33,297 nt of DNA from Alphaproteobacteria bacterium. Lineage in GTDB: Bacteria; Pseudomonadota; Alphaproteobacteria; CAAHEQ01; UBA3637. The notes below the pieces were generated by a model. That model did no database searches. It was not told the origin of the DNA and saw nothing but the letters and a program-made list of their open reading frames with translations. Position numbers and translations under genes: made by a program. The DNA is taken from contig JAFTSJ010000042.1 of NCBI GenBank assembly GCA_017467335.1, positions 1-33,297 on the forward strand, in the 5' to 3' direction. This document shows, in pieces, positions 8,138 to 17,249 of this stretch. The first letter of the stretch is position 1, and each line of letters starts with the position of its first letter.

Positions 8138-8572
8138 ATGGATTACATTGATTGGATAGCTATCGGCTTTTTATTAGCTATATTGGAGTTGTTTGCTCCG
8201 GGTATTTACATGGTATGGTTTGGATTTGCGGCTTTATTGCTATCCGGAATTTTATACTTTGTACCGATGACTTTGACAACACAATTGTTAATATTTTGCG
8301 GTTTGTCTGTTGTATCAATCGTTATTGGGTTTAAGGTTTATGCTCGTTTCTTAAAGAAAGAGCATATGACACGTCCACGGTTGAATGATATGACGGCTCA
8401 GTTGGAAGGCAAGCGTGTACGTATTGTTGAGCCGGTTGAAGATGGCAAAACCAAGGTAAAAGTCGGTGATACGGTTTGGTTGGCTCATACTGAAGATGAT
8501 TTAAAAATCGGAGATGAGGCCGTTGTTGTCGGTGCCGAAAAAGGAGTTATTTTAATTATTCGTAAAAAATAA
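8138..8572 (+). CDS. NfeD-family membrane protein
   Basis: A 144-aa partner of the SPFH protein. Two to three membrane spans lie in residues 6-68, one containing the typical LELFAPGIYMVWFG stretch. A C-terminal OB-fold domain (about 85-144, GKRVRIVEPVEDGKTKVKVG and the VVVGAEKGVILIIRKK end) follows on the cytoplasmic side. This is the short NfeD1b/YbbK form without the protease domain. It starts 3 bases after the SPFH stop, with the ribosome site AAAGGATAA inside the end of the upstream gene, so translation is coupled. A terminator follows directly. Confidence 0.92.
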   Translation: MDYIDWIAIGFLLAILELFAPGIYMVWFGFAALLLSGILYFVPMTLTTQLLIFCGLSVVSIVIGFKVYARFLKKEHMTRPRLNDMTAQLEGKRVRIVEPVEDGKTKVKVGDTVWLAHTEDDLKIGDEAVVVGAEKGVILIIRKK

Positions 8573-8592
8573 CGTCTTGACACGTCAAAAAT

Positions 8593-8625
8593 AAAACAGG
8601 GTATCTGAATTGATATCCTGTTTTT
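8593..8625 (+). terminator. Intrinsic terminator of the SPFH-NfeD operon
   Basis: Stem AAAACAGGGTATC / GATATCCTGTTTT with one G-T pair, a 6-base loop and a T-rich tail, 20 bases after the NfeD stop. Confidence 0.88.
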
Positions 8626-8821
8626 ATTTAAACAGAAATATGTCAAAAAAGGGATTGATACAGAGCAAATTTGTTTTTGAGATGATTTTTTATGTCTTAA
8701 TTTTCAAAAAAAGCCAAATTTTGTAAAAAAAATAACATTTTTTTGCATTTTTTGCTAGACTTTTAATACCGTTTAAGGCTATTCTAAACGCAGGATTGTA
8801 AATTTTTAGAGGAGAAAGTTT

Positions 8822-10531
8822 ATGAAAAGACAACAATCACAAAAAATAAATTGGTTGACAACTGTTGCTATTGCAGCATTTATGTCGGTTACAGCTTCGG
8901 CACAATCAATTTTGCCGGCGGATGTTCAATCGGAACAAATGATGGATGCAATTGCTCAAACAAATGGTGAATTTGAAGCAGTGAATATGAATTATATGCA
9001 CTCTTTGGGTATGCAACAAAAGGCATGGAATGATCCGCTCTCTCATATGGGGGAAGGTCAGTCGAAGCCGGGTTATTCAAAATATACATGGACACCGGAC
9101 GTTGTGTTGCCGATTCGTTTACGTGAAGGCATGATGACATTGATAAACTTGCCGACATGGGAATTGATTGAAAAAGTTCATATCGGTTCTCCTGAATCCT
9201 TTGGCGGTGAAATTGCAGCACCGAACTCTCTCCTCGTTTATGCTGATCCGTCTTACTTAGGTGTTGACAGTAATATGATTATTTTCGGGCGTTCCGGTAA
9301 TAGATATGTATTTTATTTGCGTTCCGAAACGTACAATACGGAAAAAATTACACAGTCTGTTGTAGATGTATTGGTTGGTCCTCGTTATACGCCGGTTGAA
9401 AATGGTGGTAAGCTGGGTAATTATAATGGTGCAACGACAACGGCTGCCGGTATGGGTTCAATGAATGGTTCCGCTTTGTCTGCTCGTAATAGTACGACAT
9501 CAGGGGGTGCCGGTTCATCATCAAATGGTCCAAAAGATTGGTTGAAAAATATTCCGGTTGATCCTGAAAGTTTTCATTTTGATATAGATATGTATTTGCC
9601 AAATCCGGCTGATGTTGATATTGCTCCGGATAACGTTTGGCGTGATAATATCTTTACTTATATTGATTTAGGACCGAAGGCCTTAACAATGACTCAACGG
9701 CCGATTGTTAACTTGATTGTTCAAGATACGGAAGTTCCGGTTGGTTTTCGTGCCAGTGGTCCGAACAGTCGTTTGATTGTTGTTGAAGGTATCGGTGATA
9801 TGGTATTGCGTAACGGTAAGAAAATTATTTGCTTGAAGTTACGGCGTGATCCGGCTTCCGGTTTGGAATATACGGATTATAGCGGTTCTCAAAGTAATTC
9901 TTTGTCCCGTCCGACAAATGTTACACAAGAACCGGTTGATATTATGCCGGTTGGTGCTTCTTCTTCATTAACGGCAGGGTCTGCTATGGCGGAAGAACAT
10001 ATTGCTCAAAATAATGTTCAACAAATTGAAAAATATATGAACAGTTTGGTTAATGACGGGCAAGCCGTTGAAATGAATGTGTCGGGTGGTCAATCATCTG
10101 TAACGACACCAACGCAAGCCGCTGTTTTCTATGAACAAGGAATGGCGCCGATGCCATCTATTCCGGATCGGGTTATGAATTCACCATCGGCTTCAGCTAA
10201 TATTGTTGGTGTTATTAACGATGTTGTGACAACACAAGGAACATCATCTCGTACAGCAGGAACGGTTGATCACGAAACAATATCGGTTGAATTAGGTACA
10301 AATGCTGATATTTCTGAGTTGGAAGCCATTTGGGAAACAATTTATACCCAAAATCAAGATACATTGCGGGGATATGAACCGTACTATTCCGTTGACACAA
10401 CAGCTGATGGCGGAATGCGTGAATTATTCCGTTTGCGAGTGGGTCCGGTCAAAGATGTTAAAACGGCTGATAGTTTGTGTAAGAAACTGGGACGTAGAGG
10501 GTTTTCCTGTTCAGTTGTCCGAGTTCAGTAA
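8822..10531 (+). CDS. VirB9/TrbG-like T4SS core protein with C-terminal SPOR domain
   Basis: Outer-membrane-associated core component of a type IV secretion system, 569 aa. Residues 1-27 are a Sec signal peptide ending TASA-QS. About 95-190 match the N-terminal VirB9 domain (VVLPIRLREGMMTLINLP; then NMIIFGRSGNRYVFYLRSE). About 245-350 match the C-terminal VirB9 domain (FTYIDLGPKA; VPVGFRASGPNSRLIVVEG; LRNGKKIICLKL). After a 140-residue low-complexity linker, residues about 495-569 form a SPOR domain of alphaproteobacterial style (LEAIWETIY ... ELFRLRVGPVKDVKTADSLC). Normal VirB9/TrbG/DotH proteins are 250-360 aa and lack this domain; SPOR domains bind denuded peptidoglycan, mostly at division sites. 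AGAGGAGA lies before the ATG. DotH is a possible alternative name; the sequence looks closer to VirB9/TrbG. Confidence 0.88.
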   Translation: MKRQQSQKINWLTTVAIAAFMSVTASAQSILPADVQSEQMMDAIAQTNGEFEAVNMNYMHSLGMQQKAWNDPLSHMGEGQSKPGYSKYTWTPDVVLPIRLREGMMTLINLPTWELIEKVHIGSPESFGGEIAAPNSLLVYADPSYLGVDSNMIIFGRSGNRYVFYLRSETYNTEKITQSVVDVLVGPRYTPVENGGKLGNYNGATTTAAGMGSMNGSALSARNSTTSGGAGSSSNGPKDWLKNIPVDPESFHFDIDMYLPNPADVDIAPDNVWRDNIFTYIDLGPKALTMTQRPIVNLIVQDTEVPVGFRASGPNSRLIVVEGIGDMVLRNGKKIICLKLRRDPASGLEYTDYSGSQSNSLSRPTNVTQEPVDIMPVGASSSLTAGSAMAEEHIAQNNVQQIEKYMNSLVNDGQAVEMNVSGGQSSVTTPTQAAVFYEQGMAPMPSIPDRVMNSPSASANIVGVINDVVTTQGTSSRTAGTVDHETISVELGTNADISELEAIWETIYTQNQDTLRGYEPYYSVDTTADGGMRELFRLRVGPVKDVKTADSLCKKLGRRGFSCSVVRVQ

Positions 10532-10537
10532 TAAGAT

Positions 10538-10573
10538 GAACTCTTCATCCGTTTAGGATGAGGAGTTCTTTTT
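10538..10573 (+). terminator. Hairpin terminator or attenuator between virB9- and virB10-like genes
   Basis: Stem GAACTCTTCATCC / GGATGAGGAGTTC (13 pairs, one G-T), loop GTTTA, then T5. It begins 6 bases after the VirB9 stop and has all features of an intrinsic terminator, so transcription into the next gene should be reduced or need its own promoter. Confidence 0.85.
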
Positions 10574-10617
10574 GTTTTGCAAAAAAGTGTTTATTGTCAA
10601 GGTAAAGTGAGATTGAT

Positions 10618-13600
10618 ATGGCAGATAACAGAAGACAAAGTTCATCAGAACAATATGTGAAGAAAAGCAACAGAATGTTGTTGTTCTTCGGGCTTTTTGT
10701 TTTATTGGGAGCGTTAATCGGGCTTGGTTTTATGTCAGGAAATCAGCAACAAAGAGATGTTGAAACCAATATAGAGTACGGACAAGATGATTCGTTGTCG
10801 GGTGGACAAAGTTCTGTTACGGAAGGGGATATATTTGCTCGTGGTAATGCACAGTTGCGTATTGATCCTGCTGTTGTAGATATGAATAATGTTGTGATCG
10901 GGTCAAATGTTGAAGCCGTTGTCAGTTTGCGTGCTGAAAACACCGGTATCCGGATTTCAAGCATTTCTTTTGCGGAAGAACAAACAGATGGATTCACCAT
11001 TAAAACAAATTGTCCGTTAGAAGAATCAGCATTGGGTGTTGACAAAACATGTTCTGTTACAATTGGTTGGAATCCTGTTGCCTTACGTCAATTGCAAAAT
11101 AATTTGGTCATTCGTTGGAAAGAAGATGCTGCCGGAGCATACCGGGAAGAAACGTCAACGATTTTGGTTAAAGGACAATCAACAGATTCCAAAGATTGTG
11201 TTATTTGTGAAAATGTTGTTAAAGAAAAAGCTGAACCAAAAATGGCTATGACACCAGGGGGAGACTTGATTCCTATTGGCCCAGATGACGAAATTGTGTA
11301 CAAAGGAAACAGAATTAAACCGACCGGTGATGTTTATATTGATCCTGACACAGGTGAAATTATTGCCATTAAAGAACCGGACTATATTGCTTTAAATATG
11401 AATAATGAAGTTATGGGTACAATTTCAGATACATCAGAAGTAATTGGGGCGGATGGTGAAGTTTTTGGTAAGTTATTAGGTAATAAAACAATTGTTGATA
11501 CAAAATTAACGGTGTTGGGGGCAGCAGTACCGGTTGTTGCCATTATTGATGCTCAAGGGACCGTTGTCGGTAAAGCCACTAAAGAAGGAACGGTTGTTGA
11601 CGGTCAAGGCAAAGTTATTGGTAAAGTTTGGGTTGATGGTCAAGCTTATTCGTTAGAAGATAAACCAATCGGATATGTTCGTCCTTGGGGATTGGTTGCT
11701 GATTTTATGGGAAAAGTAATCGGAGCCATTAACGTTGACGGTACGGTTTTTGATACAAAAAATAATATATTAGGTCGTATCATGCCAAACGGTTTTGCCA
11801 TCAGTAATCAAGGTGATTTAATCGGGGCAACGATTCCGCAAGGTGTTGGTGTTGGCGTTGGTTGTCAGGCACTTGGTAAAGTTCTGTTTAACGGTGAAGT
11901 TAAGGATGGATTTGATCAAACGGTCGGACGGGTTATGTTAGATGGTGCAATTGTTAATACAGAAGGGGAAGAACTGGGAACAGTTATTCCGATGGGATTG
12001 GTCATCAACGAAAAAGGGGCGGTTGTCGGTTTTGTTAATTCCGAAGGTAAGACTGTTAATGATAAAGGAGCCGTTATTGGATGTGTTAATCCGGATGGTT
12101 CAGTATCAGCCGGACGAAAAGTTGTTGGAGCTGTCATGGCTCGAGGTCATGTTATCGGTTATGGTTGTCAGTCAATCGGGTCGGTATTTCCAAATGGTGA
12201 AGTGTTTGACAATACATTAAAATCTGTTGGTCATGTTATGATAGACGGATATGTAAAAAGTGTTGAAAACAAAGTCATTGGTGTTGTTGTAACACGAGGT
12301 GCCGCTATTGCAGACGGATGTCGTTTGTTGGGTTTGATTTCATTGACCGGTCAGGTTTTGGATATGAAAAATCAACCGATTGGGTGTATGACACCGGAAA
12401 GAACGGTTATCAATTCCGAAGGGGAAGTTATTGGCAGTGTTGCCATGAACGGGTCTGTGTATAGCAGTGATGCGGTTTTGCTGGGTCGTGTTAATTATGA
12501 CGGAAAAGTACGAGATAAAGACGGTAATGTAATCGGATGTGTGAATACAGACGGTTCGGTTACGGATTTAGGCGGAAAACAAATCGGACGTGTCCCACGC
12601 AAGGGGGCCAGACGAATTGGTAATAAAGTTTATAATGAGCAAGGTCAAGCAATTGGGACGGTAAACGAAGGGAATGTCGTTGTTAATTCCAAAGGGGGAT
12701 ATGAAGGATTTATTCCGGAAGATGGACATATTTTTTCTCCTGAAGGGTTAATTTTAGGTCGATATTCTTCGCAAATCGGATATGCTGTTAATCAAAACAA
12801 TGAACGTTTTGCAAAAGTTTTATTTGATATGACGGTTGTCAGTGGTACAACCGGAGAAATTGTCGGTGGATTGATTCCGGACAATACCGGTTTTATTGAT
12901 AAAAATGGTAAATATGTCGGTATGGTTCAATTAGATGGTACGTTGCGTGATAGTAAAGGTGTTGTTATCGGAGCTATTCGTGGCGATGGAACGGTTGTTG
13001 ATAAAGACGGACAAGTTGTAGCCTATCGGATAATTAAAGGTAACGTTGCTGACAGTACAGGTACAATTATTGGGCGTGTTGATTCAAAAGGGGCTGTTTT
13101 ATCAGACGGTGGAACGCAAATCGGCTATATATTAGGGAATGGATTGGCTGTATCGCTTGACGGTAAAAAATTATTAGGCGGTGTTGTTCCTATGGCGGCC
13201 TTAGCTATGGATGCTCGTGGTTTAGTCGGTTATTTGAATGATAACAGTCGTGTATTGGGATTAGATGGCGAATATGTCGGTAAAGCAACGCCGTTCGGAG
13301 TTGTTTTAGCAGATGACGGGACTGTTGTTGCAAAATTGATGCGGTTAGGGGTATTCACTGATTCTGTTGGTAAAACAGTCGGGTGGACTTCCTTAAAAGG
13401 TATGTTTGTCGGTAAAGATGAAAAAGTCATCGGCAAAATCAATGTAAACGGATTGGCTTTTGATCGGTCTAACAAAGTGGTCGGAAGTATGGTTCAATTC
13501 GGAACAGCTATTGATACAAACGGGTCCTATTTATCTACGGTAGCTGTTAATAACCGTTTGTTGAAAAAAGATAAGCAATTGGCATTGTTAACGGCTTCGC

Positions 13601-16600
13601 CATTCATTTATGGTTCAGATAATATACCGTTGGGACGTATTTTACCGGTTGGTATCGGTATTTCGAATGATGGTGAGTTGTTAGGATGGACACAAACGAA
13701 TGGTTTAATTGGATTCAATGAAGATGCCAAAGGGCGTGTTTTGTTTGATAACCGAATTATCAATGATAAAGGTAAAATCATTGGGCAGTATGTATCGTTG
13801 GACAGTGTTGCCTATGGAGCGGATTCTCGGACATTGGGTGTTGTCGGTTTAGTTGGTGATATTAAAACGAACAATGGTCAAACACGTGGTGAAATCAGAA
13901 GCGGAAACTATGTTGTTCGGGATGGGATTGTTGTCGGTCGATTGTTGGATAACGTGGCTTATGTCAGCAATAATACGACAGGACGTGCTAATGGATTGGC
14001 TCAATTGACGGGTGAGGTTGTTACGACAAATGGTAAACCGATTGGTTCGTTATCTTTGTCGGGTTCAGTTGTTAATGCAGGCTTACATGTTTTGGGTCAT
14101 AAAACACTTTATGGTGGGGCTGTTTCCAATGCGATGAAGACGTTAGGCCAAGTTTATAAAAACGGACAAGTTGTTTCCAGAAACAAAACAGAAGGTGTAA
14201 TCAGCGGAACAAAAACTGTTTATGATACACAAGGCAAAATTATCGGTAGCATTTTACCGAGTGGTGTTATTATCGGTAAGTCCGGAAATATTATCGGTCG
14301 CTCATCGGCTTCTACTCGTATCATGGATGGTAACGGTAAACAAACGGCCGTTCAAATGCCGTTTGGTACGGCCTTAATGTCGGATAGCTCATGGGTCGGT
14401 GGTTTAATGCCGACTGGTGTTGTTGTTGATGATAACGGCGAAACGTTAGGCGTTATTGCGGCAGATGGTGTTGTTTTGGATAAAGGTAATTCTGTTATTG
14501 CTCGTGTTTTAAGTGATGGTACGGCTGTTACTGTTCCGGATAGAGAGTTGTATAATACAATGCCTTATGCCGGTAAAACAGTTTCGTTAGGCTTGCCTTA
14601 TGGGTACAGAAATGCCGTTTTAGGATATGCAACCGTTAACGGTGACATTGTTGATGATGGCTATGCTAAAAAATATCGCATATTGGATGATGGTACATTT
14701 ATTGGGGGCGGTGATGCCTTATCAGGGGTCGTCTTGCCATTTATTCAGGCGGTTAATCATGACGGACAAATTATCGGTTCTTTAAACGGTCGTGGTTTTG
14801 TTGTTGCTCCTAACAACGAAACGGTGGGTAAAATTGCTGTGAATGGGGCTGTTAAAGCAGATGAATTTTTAATTAAGGGGTCATTATTGCCTCAAACAAC
14901 GGTAACAAATAATTGTGAAGTTTTGGGTGTAACGGCACATAATGGACAAGTTATCAATGCTCGTGGAACAGTTGTCGGTTATATGATGCCGAATCGTACG
15001 GTTATTAACGGAGCCGGTGATGTTGTCGGACGGGCGACAAGACAGGGGATTGTTGTCAGTGAAGACGGTTCTTATCTGGGACGTGTTTTACAAGATTCAA
15101 CAGTTGTTGATTTAGGCGGTGTTGTGATGGGGTGTGCCCAAAATGACGGTTCGGTTCTTGACAATGCGGGCACAAAAATCGGTCATGTTATTGAACGTGG
15201 TCCGGTTTTAAGTATGCAGGCAGAATTTATCGGTCGTGTTAAATCAAATGGTTCGGTCGTTGATAAAAACGGTCATGAATTAGGACGAGTTAAATCTGAT
15301 GGTTTCGTTATTGACGGTGAAGGGACTGTTTTAGGATATGTATTGCCTCGGGATAGAGAAATTCTGTACAATGAAGACGGTACAATTAAGGGATCGCTTG
15401 ATTTGAATGGTATGTTCTATGACTTGCGTAATAAGGCTGTTTTCCGAGTTGACGAAAAAGGTCAAGTCTTTACGCCGGATGGTCAACCGACAGGTATCAC
15501 TTATAAAGATGGTCAATTCGGCAATAATCCGGATTTAACGGTGTTGACAGATGAAAATGGTAATGCGTTTGGCATTGTATCCGGTTGTGATGTTTTCAAT
15601 TTGAACAATGAAAAAATCGGTACAATTCGACCGGATGGTAGTGTGATTGATTTGAATGGTGACGTATTCGCCAAAATTTTGGGTGATGGTACGATTTTGA
15701 AAGACGATAAAGTTATCGGTCGAGTTTCCGGTACAAATCCTCGTCTTGACAGATGCGGTATTCAATCACGCCGAGGCGGTGTTGGTGGTTTCGATGCTGA
15801 AGGGGGTGATTCTTCATCCGGTCGAGCCATTTATATCGGAAATGAACGTTATAACGTGACGGATAAAGGTACGATTGTCAACAGTGATGATGTTATTATC
15901 GGTTATATGGGTGAAGACGGTAAACCATATACATTGGATAATCGTCCATTGACGGCAAGTGGTGATGCAACAGGGCGTTCTCGTCCGAATGTGGCCAAAT
16001 TACCGAAACCGACTCCGGAGCAAATTGAACAAATACAAAATTTGTTAACACAAAAACGGTCAAATATGCGTGCCGGTATTAAAAATTCGATTCGACCGGA
16101 AGGACGTATTTTGGCTCAAGGAAAACGTAAACGGTCTTCGGATTGGAGTGATATGAAAGTCGGTCGTTCTGTTTCTTCATGGCCGGTTGATATGTCCCGT
16201 ATGATTTTACAAGACAAGGCTATTCCGGCAGTTCTTGTTCGCTCGGTTGATTCTCGTTATAAAGATGTTCCGGTGACGGCAATTGTCGAACGGCATATTT
16301 ATTCAGAACAAGGACGTAATATTATCATTCCGGCAGGTAGTCGTGTTATCGGTAAGATGACGGGTTCTCCCGGTACGAATAAAGTTGCCAAAATGGAAAT
16401 TACTTGGACACGTTTAATTCGTCCGGACGGCGGTATGTTTACATTTGAAGCTGTTTCAGGGGATGCTCAAGGTCGAGGCGGTGTTGCTGCTTACTTGGAT
16501 GACCAATTGATTACAAAATACGGTAAACCGGTTATGACATCAATTGTTACATCTGCCGTATCATATATGATGGCTGCTAATGATGATTATACGGTTAATG

Positions 16601-17133
16601 CGGATACAGGCACAACAACGCAAAGTGCCAAATCAGAAGCAGCAGCAGATGCACGTGAAAACTTCATCAATGCGATGGATGCTATTTTCCAACAGTTGAT
16701 TTCAGAATCGACCAATGTTCCACCGGTTGTGTTTGTCCCATCGGGAACTCGGGTTACGATTTTCTCTAATGAAGATTTGTGGCTCCGTTCGGAAGAAGAC
16801 GATGTTCGTGACTATGAGGAAAGTAATGGACCTCAATCCAAAGAAGCACAAACCTCTCCCATGGATTCATGGGTTGATGGTCGAACGGGAACAAAGTCTA
16901 CTGATGATAAAAAGAAAGAAACTGATGGTAAAAAATCATCCGAATCGGTTGAAGTTGTGGATTATTACAAACCCGATGATTCATATAAGGACAGACCTGT
17001 CAGTCAAGAAGGGGATGATGAACTGCCTGTTTATGATGGCAGTCAGGACTATGTAACGGAAGATATTCCGCTTCAAGACCGAAAAACGGCTCCTGTTTTG
17101 CCGAAAACAGGGTCAGCGGGACGCTTGTTTTAA
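10618..17133 (+). CDS. Giant VirB10/TrbI-like T4SS core protein with 17-residue repeat stalk
   Basis: A 2171-aa inner-to-outer-membrane channel component; ordinary VirB10 has about 400 residues and Legionella DotG about 1050. Order of parts: a cytoplasmic tail (1-19); one membrane span (20-41); an Ig-like beta domain (about 75-190, LRIDPAVVDMNNVVIGSN to TSTILVKGQ); a repeat stalk (about 265-1785) made of 17-residue units with consensus G-x2-[VI]-[IV]-G-x-[VI]-x3-G-x-[VA]-x-D-x; the VirB10/TrbI C-terminal domain (about 1815-2060); and an acidic, disordered tail of about 110 residues. The C-terminal domain shows IPAVLVRSVDSRYKDVPVTA, IIIPAGSRVIGKM, ITWTRLIRPDGG and VPPVVFVPSGTRVTIF. The stalk is probably a beta-solenoid. 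Giant repeat-bearing VirB10 proteins are known (Helicobacter CagY), but their repeats differ. Legionella DotG repeats are also of another type, so I avoid the name dotG. Confidence 0.9.
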   Translation: MADNRRQSSSEQYVKKSNRMLLFFGLFVLLGALIGLGFMSGNQQQRDVETNIEYGQDDSLSGGQSSVTEGDIFARGNAQLRIDPAVVDMNNVVIGSNVEAVVSLRAENTGIRISSISFAEEQTDGFTIKTNCPLEESALGVDKTCSVTIGWNPVALRQLQNNLVIRWKEDAAGAYREETSTILVKGQSTDSKDCVICENVVKEKAEPKMAMTPGGDLIPIGPDDEIVYKGNRIKPTGDVYIDPDTGEIIAIKEPDYIALNMNNEVMGTISDTSEVIGADGEVFGKLLGNKTIVDTKLTVLGAAVPVVAIIDAQGTVVGKATKEGTVVDGQGKVIGKVWVDGQAYSLEDKPIGYVRPWGLVADFMGKVIGAINVDGTVFDTKNNILGRIMPNGFAISNQGDLIGATIPQGVGVGVGCQALGKVLFNGEVKDGFDQTVGRVMLDGAIVNTEGEELGTVIPMGLVINEKGAVVGFVNSEGKTVNDKGAVIGCVNPDGSVSAGRKVVGAVMARGHVIGYGCQSIGSVFPNGEVFDNTLKSVGHVMIDGYVKSVENKVIGVVVTRGAAIADGCRLLGLISLTGQVLDMKNQPIGCMTPERTVINSEGEVIGSVAMNGSVYSSDAVLLGRVNYDGKVRDKDGNVIGCVNTDGSVTDLGGKQIGRVPRKGARRIGNKVYNEQGQAIGTVNEGNVVVNSKGGYEGFIPEDGHIFSPEGLILGRYSSQIGYAVNQNNERFAKVLFDMTVVSGTTGEIVGGLIPDNTGFIDKNGKYVGMVQLDGTLRDSKGVVIGAIRGDGTVVDKDGQVVAYRIIKGNVADSTGTIIGRVDSKGAVLSDGGTQIGYILGNGLAVSLDGKKLLGGVVPMAALAMDARGLVGYLNDNSRVLGLDGEYVGKATPFGVVLADDGTVVAKLMRLGVFTDSVGKTVGWTSLKGMFVGKDEKVIGKINVNGLAFDRSNKVVGSMVQFGTAIDTNGSYLSTVAVNNRLLKKDKQLALLTASPFIYGSDNIPLGRILPVGIGISNDGELLGWTQTNGLIGFNEDAKGRVLFDNRIINDKGKIIGQYVSLDSVAYGADSRTLGVVGLVGDIKTNNGQTRGEIRSGNYVVRDGIVVGRLLDNVAYVSNNTTGRANGLAQLTGEVVTTNGKPIGSLSLSGSVVNAGLHVLGHKTLYGGAVSNAMKTLGQVYKNGQVVSRNKTEGVISGTKTVYDTQGKIIGSILPSGVIIGKSGNIIGRSSASTRIMDGNGKQTAVQMPFGTALMSDSSWVGGLMPTGVVVDDNGETLGVIAADGVVLDKGNSVIARVLSDGTAVTVPDRELYNTMPYAGKTVSLGLPYGYRNAVLGYATVNGDIVDDGYAKKYRILDDGTFIGGGDALSGVVLPFIQAVNHDGQIIGSLNGRGFVVAPNNETVGKIAVNGAVKADEFLIKGSLLPQTTVTNNCEVLGVTAHNGQVINARGTVVGYMMPNRTVINGAGDVVGRATRQGIVVSEDGSYLGRVLQDSTVVDLGGVVMGCAQNDGSVLDNAGTKIGHVIERGPVLSMQAEFIGRVKSNGSVVDKNGHELGRVKSDGFVIDGEGTVLGYVLPRDREILYNEDGTIKGSLDLNGMFYDLRNKAVFRVDEKGQVFTPDGQPTGITYKDGQFGNNPDLTVLTDENGNAFGIVSGCDVFNLNNEKIGTIRPDGSVIDLNGDVFAKILGDGTILKDDKVIGRVSGTNPRLDRCGIQSRRGGVGGFDAEGGDSSSGRAIYIGNERYNVTDKGTIVNSDDVIIGYMGEDGKPYTLDNRPLTASGDATGRSRPNVAKLPKPTPEQIEQIQNLLTQKRSNMRAGIKNSIRPEGRILAQGKRKRSSDWSDMKVGRSVSSWPVDMSRMILQDKAIPAVLVRSVDSRYKDVPVTAIVERHIYSEQGRNIIIPAGSRVIGKMTGSPGTNKVAKMEITWTRLIRPDGGMFTFEAVSGDAQGRGGVAAYLDDQLITKYGKPVMTSIVTSAVSYMMAANDDYTVNADTGTTTQSAKSEAAADARENFINAMDAIFQQLISESTNVPPVVFVPSGTRVTIFSNEDLWLRSEEDDVRDYEESNGPQSKEAQTSPMDSWVDGRTGTKSTDDKKKETDGKKSSESVEVVDYYKPDDSYKDRPVSQEGDDELPVYDGSQDYVTEDIPLQDRKTAPVLPKTGSAGRLF
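11410..15973 (+). repeat. In-frame degenerate 51-bp repeat array encoding the VirB10 stalk
   Basis: About 88 consecutive 51-base units, each coding 17 residues. Adjacent units around 12960-13500 show the register clearly: GVVIGAIRGDGTVVDKD, GQVVAYRIIKGNVADST, GTIIGRVDSKGAVLSDG, GTQIGYILGNGLAVSLD. Units are diverged from one another at DNA level, so the array is old and not freshly expanded; a few units have 18 residues. The multiple-of-three length keeps the frame if units are gained or lost. Confidence 0.85.
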
Positions 17134-17143
17134 AATGACAATC

Positions 17144-17175
17144 AATATTCGGCGATAATCTTCGCCGAATATTTT
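17144..17175 (+). terminator. Intrinsic terminator after the virB10-like gene
   Basis: Perfect 12-pair stem AATATTCGGCGA / TCGCCGAATATT, 6-base loop, then a T-run. It begins 11 bases after the stop codon and separates virB10 from virB11. Confidence 0.9.
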
Positions 17176-17200
17176 TAATTGAATGAGTTATTCTTTTCGC

Positions 17201-17229
17201 TGGACAAAGATAATGAAATGTCATATGAT
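17201..17229 (+). promoter_or_regulatory. Probable promoter of the virB11-like gene
   Basis: TGGACA (17201-17206), 17-base spacer, TATGAT (17224-17229), placing the transcript start near 17236 and leaving a very short leader with GGAGAGGG before the ATG at 17250. Together with the preceding terminator it makes the ATPase gene a separate unit. Confidence 0.7.
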
Positions 17230-17249
17230 GTGAAGACAGGAGAGGGAAA

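Noticed and set aside
11410-15973. Recent tandem-repeat expansion or CRISPR-like array
   Set aside because: The 51-base units are strongly diverged at DNA level and conserved only in protein pattern; there are no spacers, and the whole region is one open frame.
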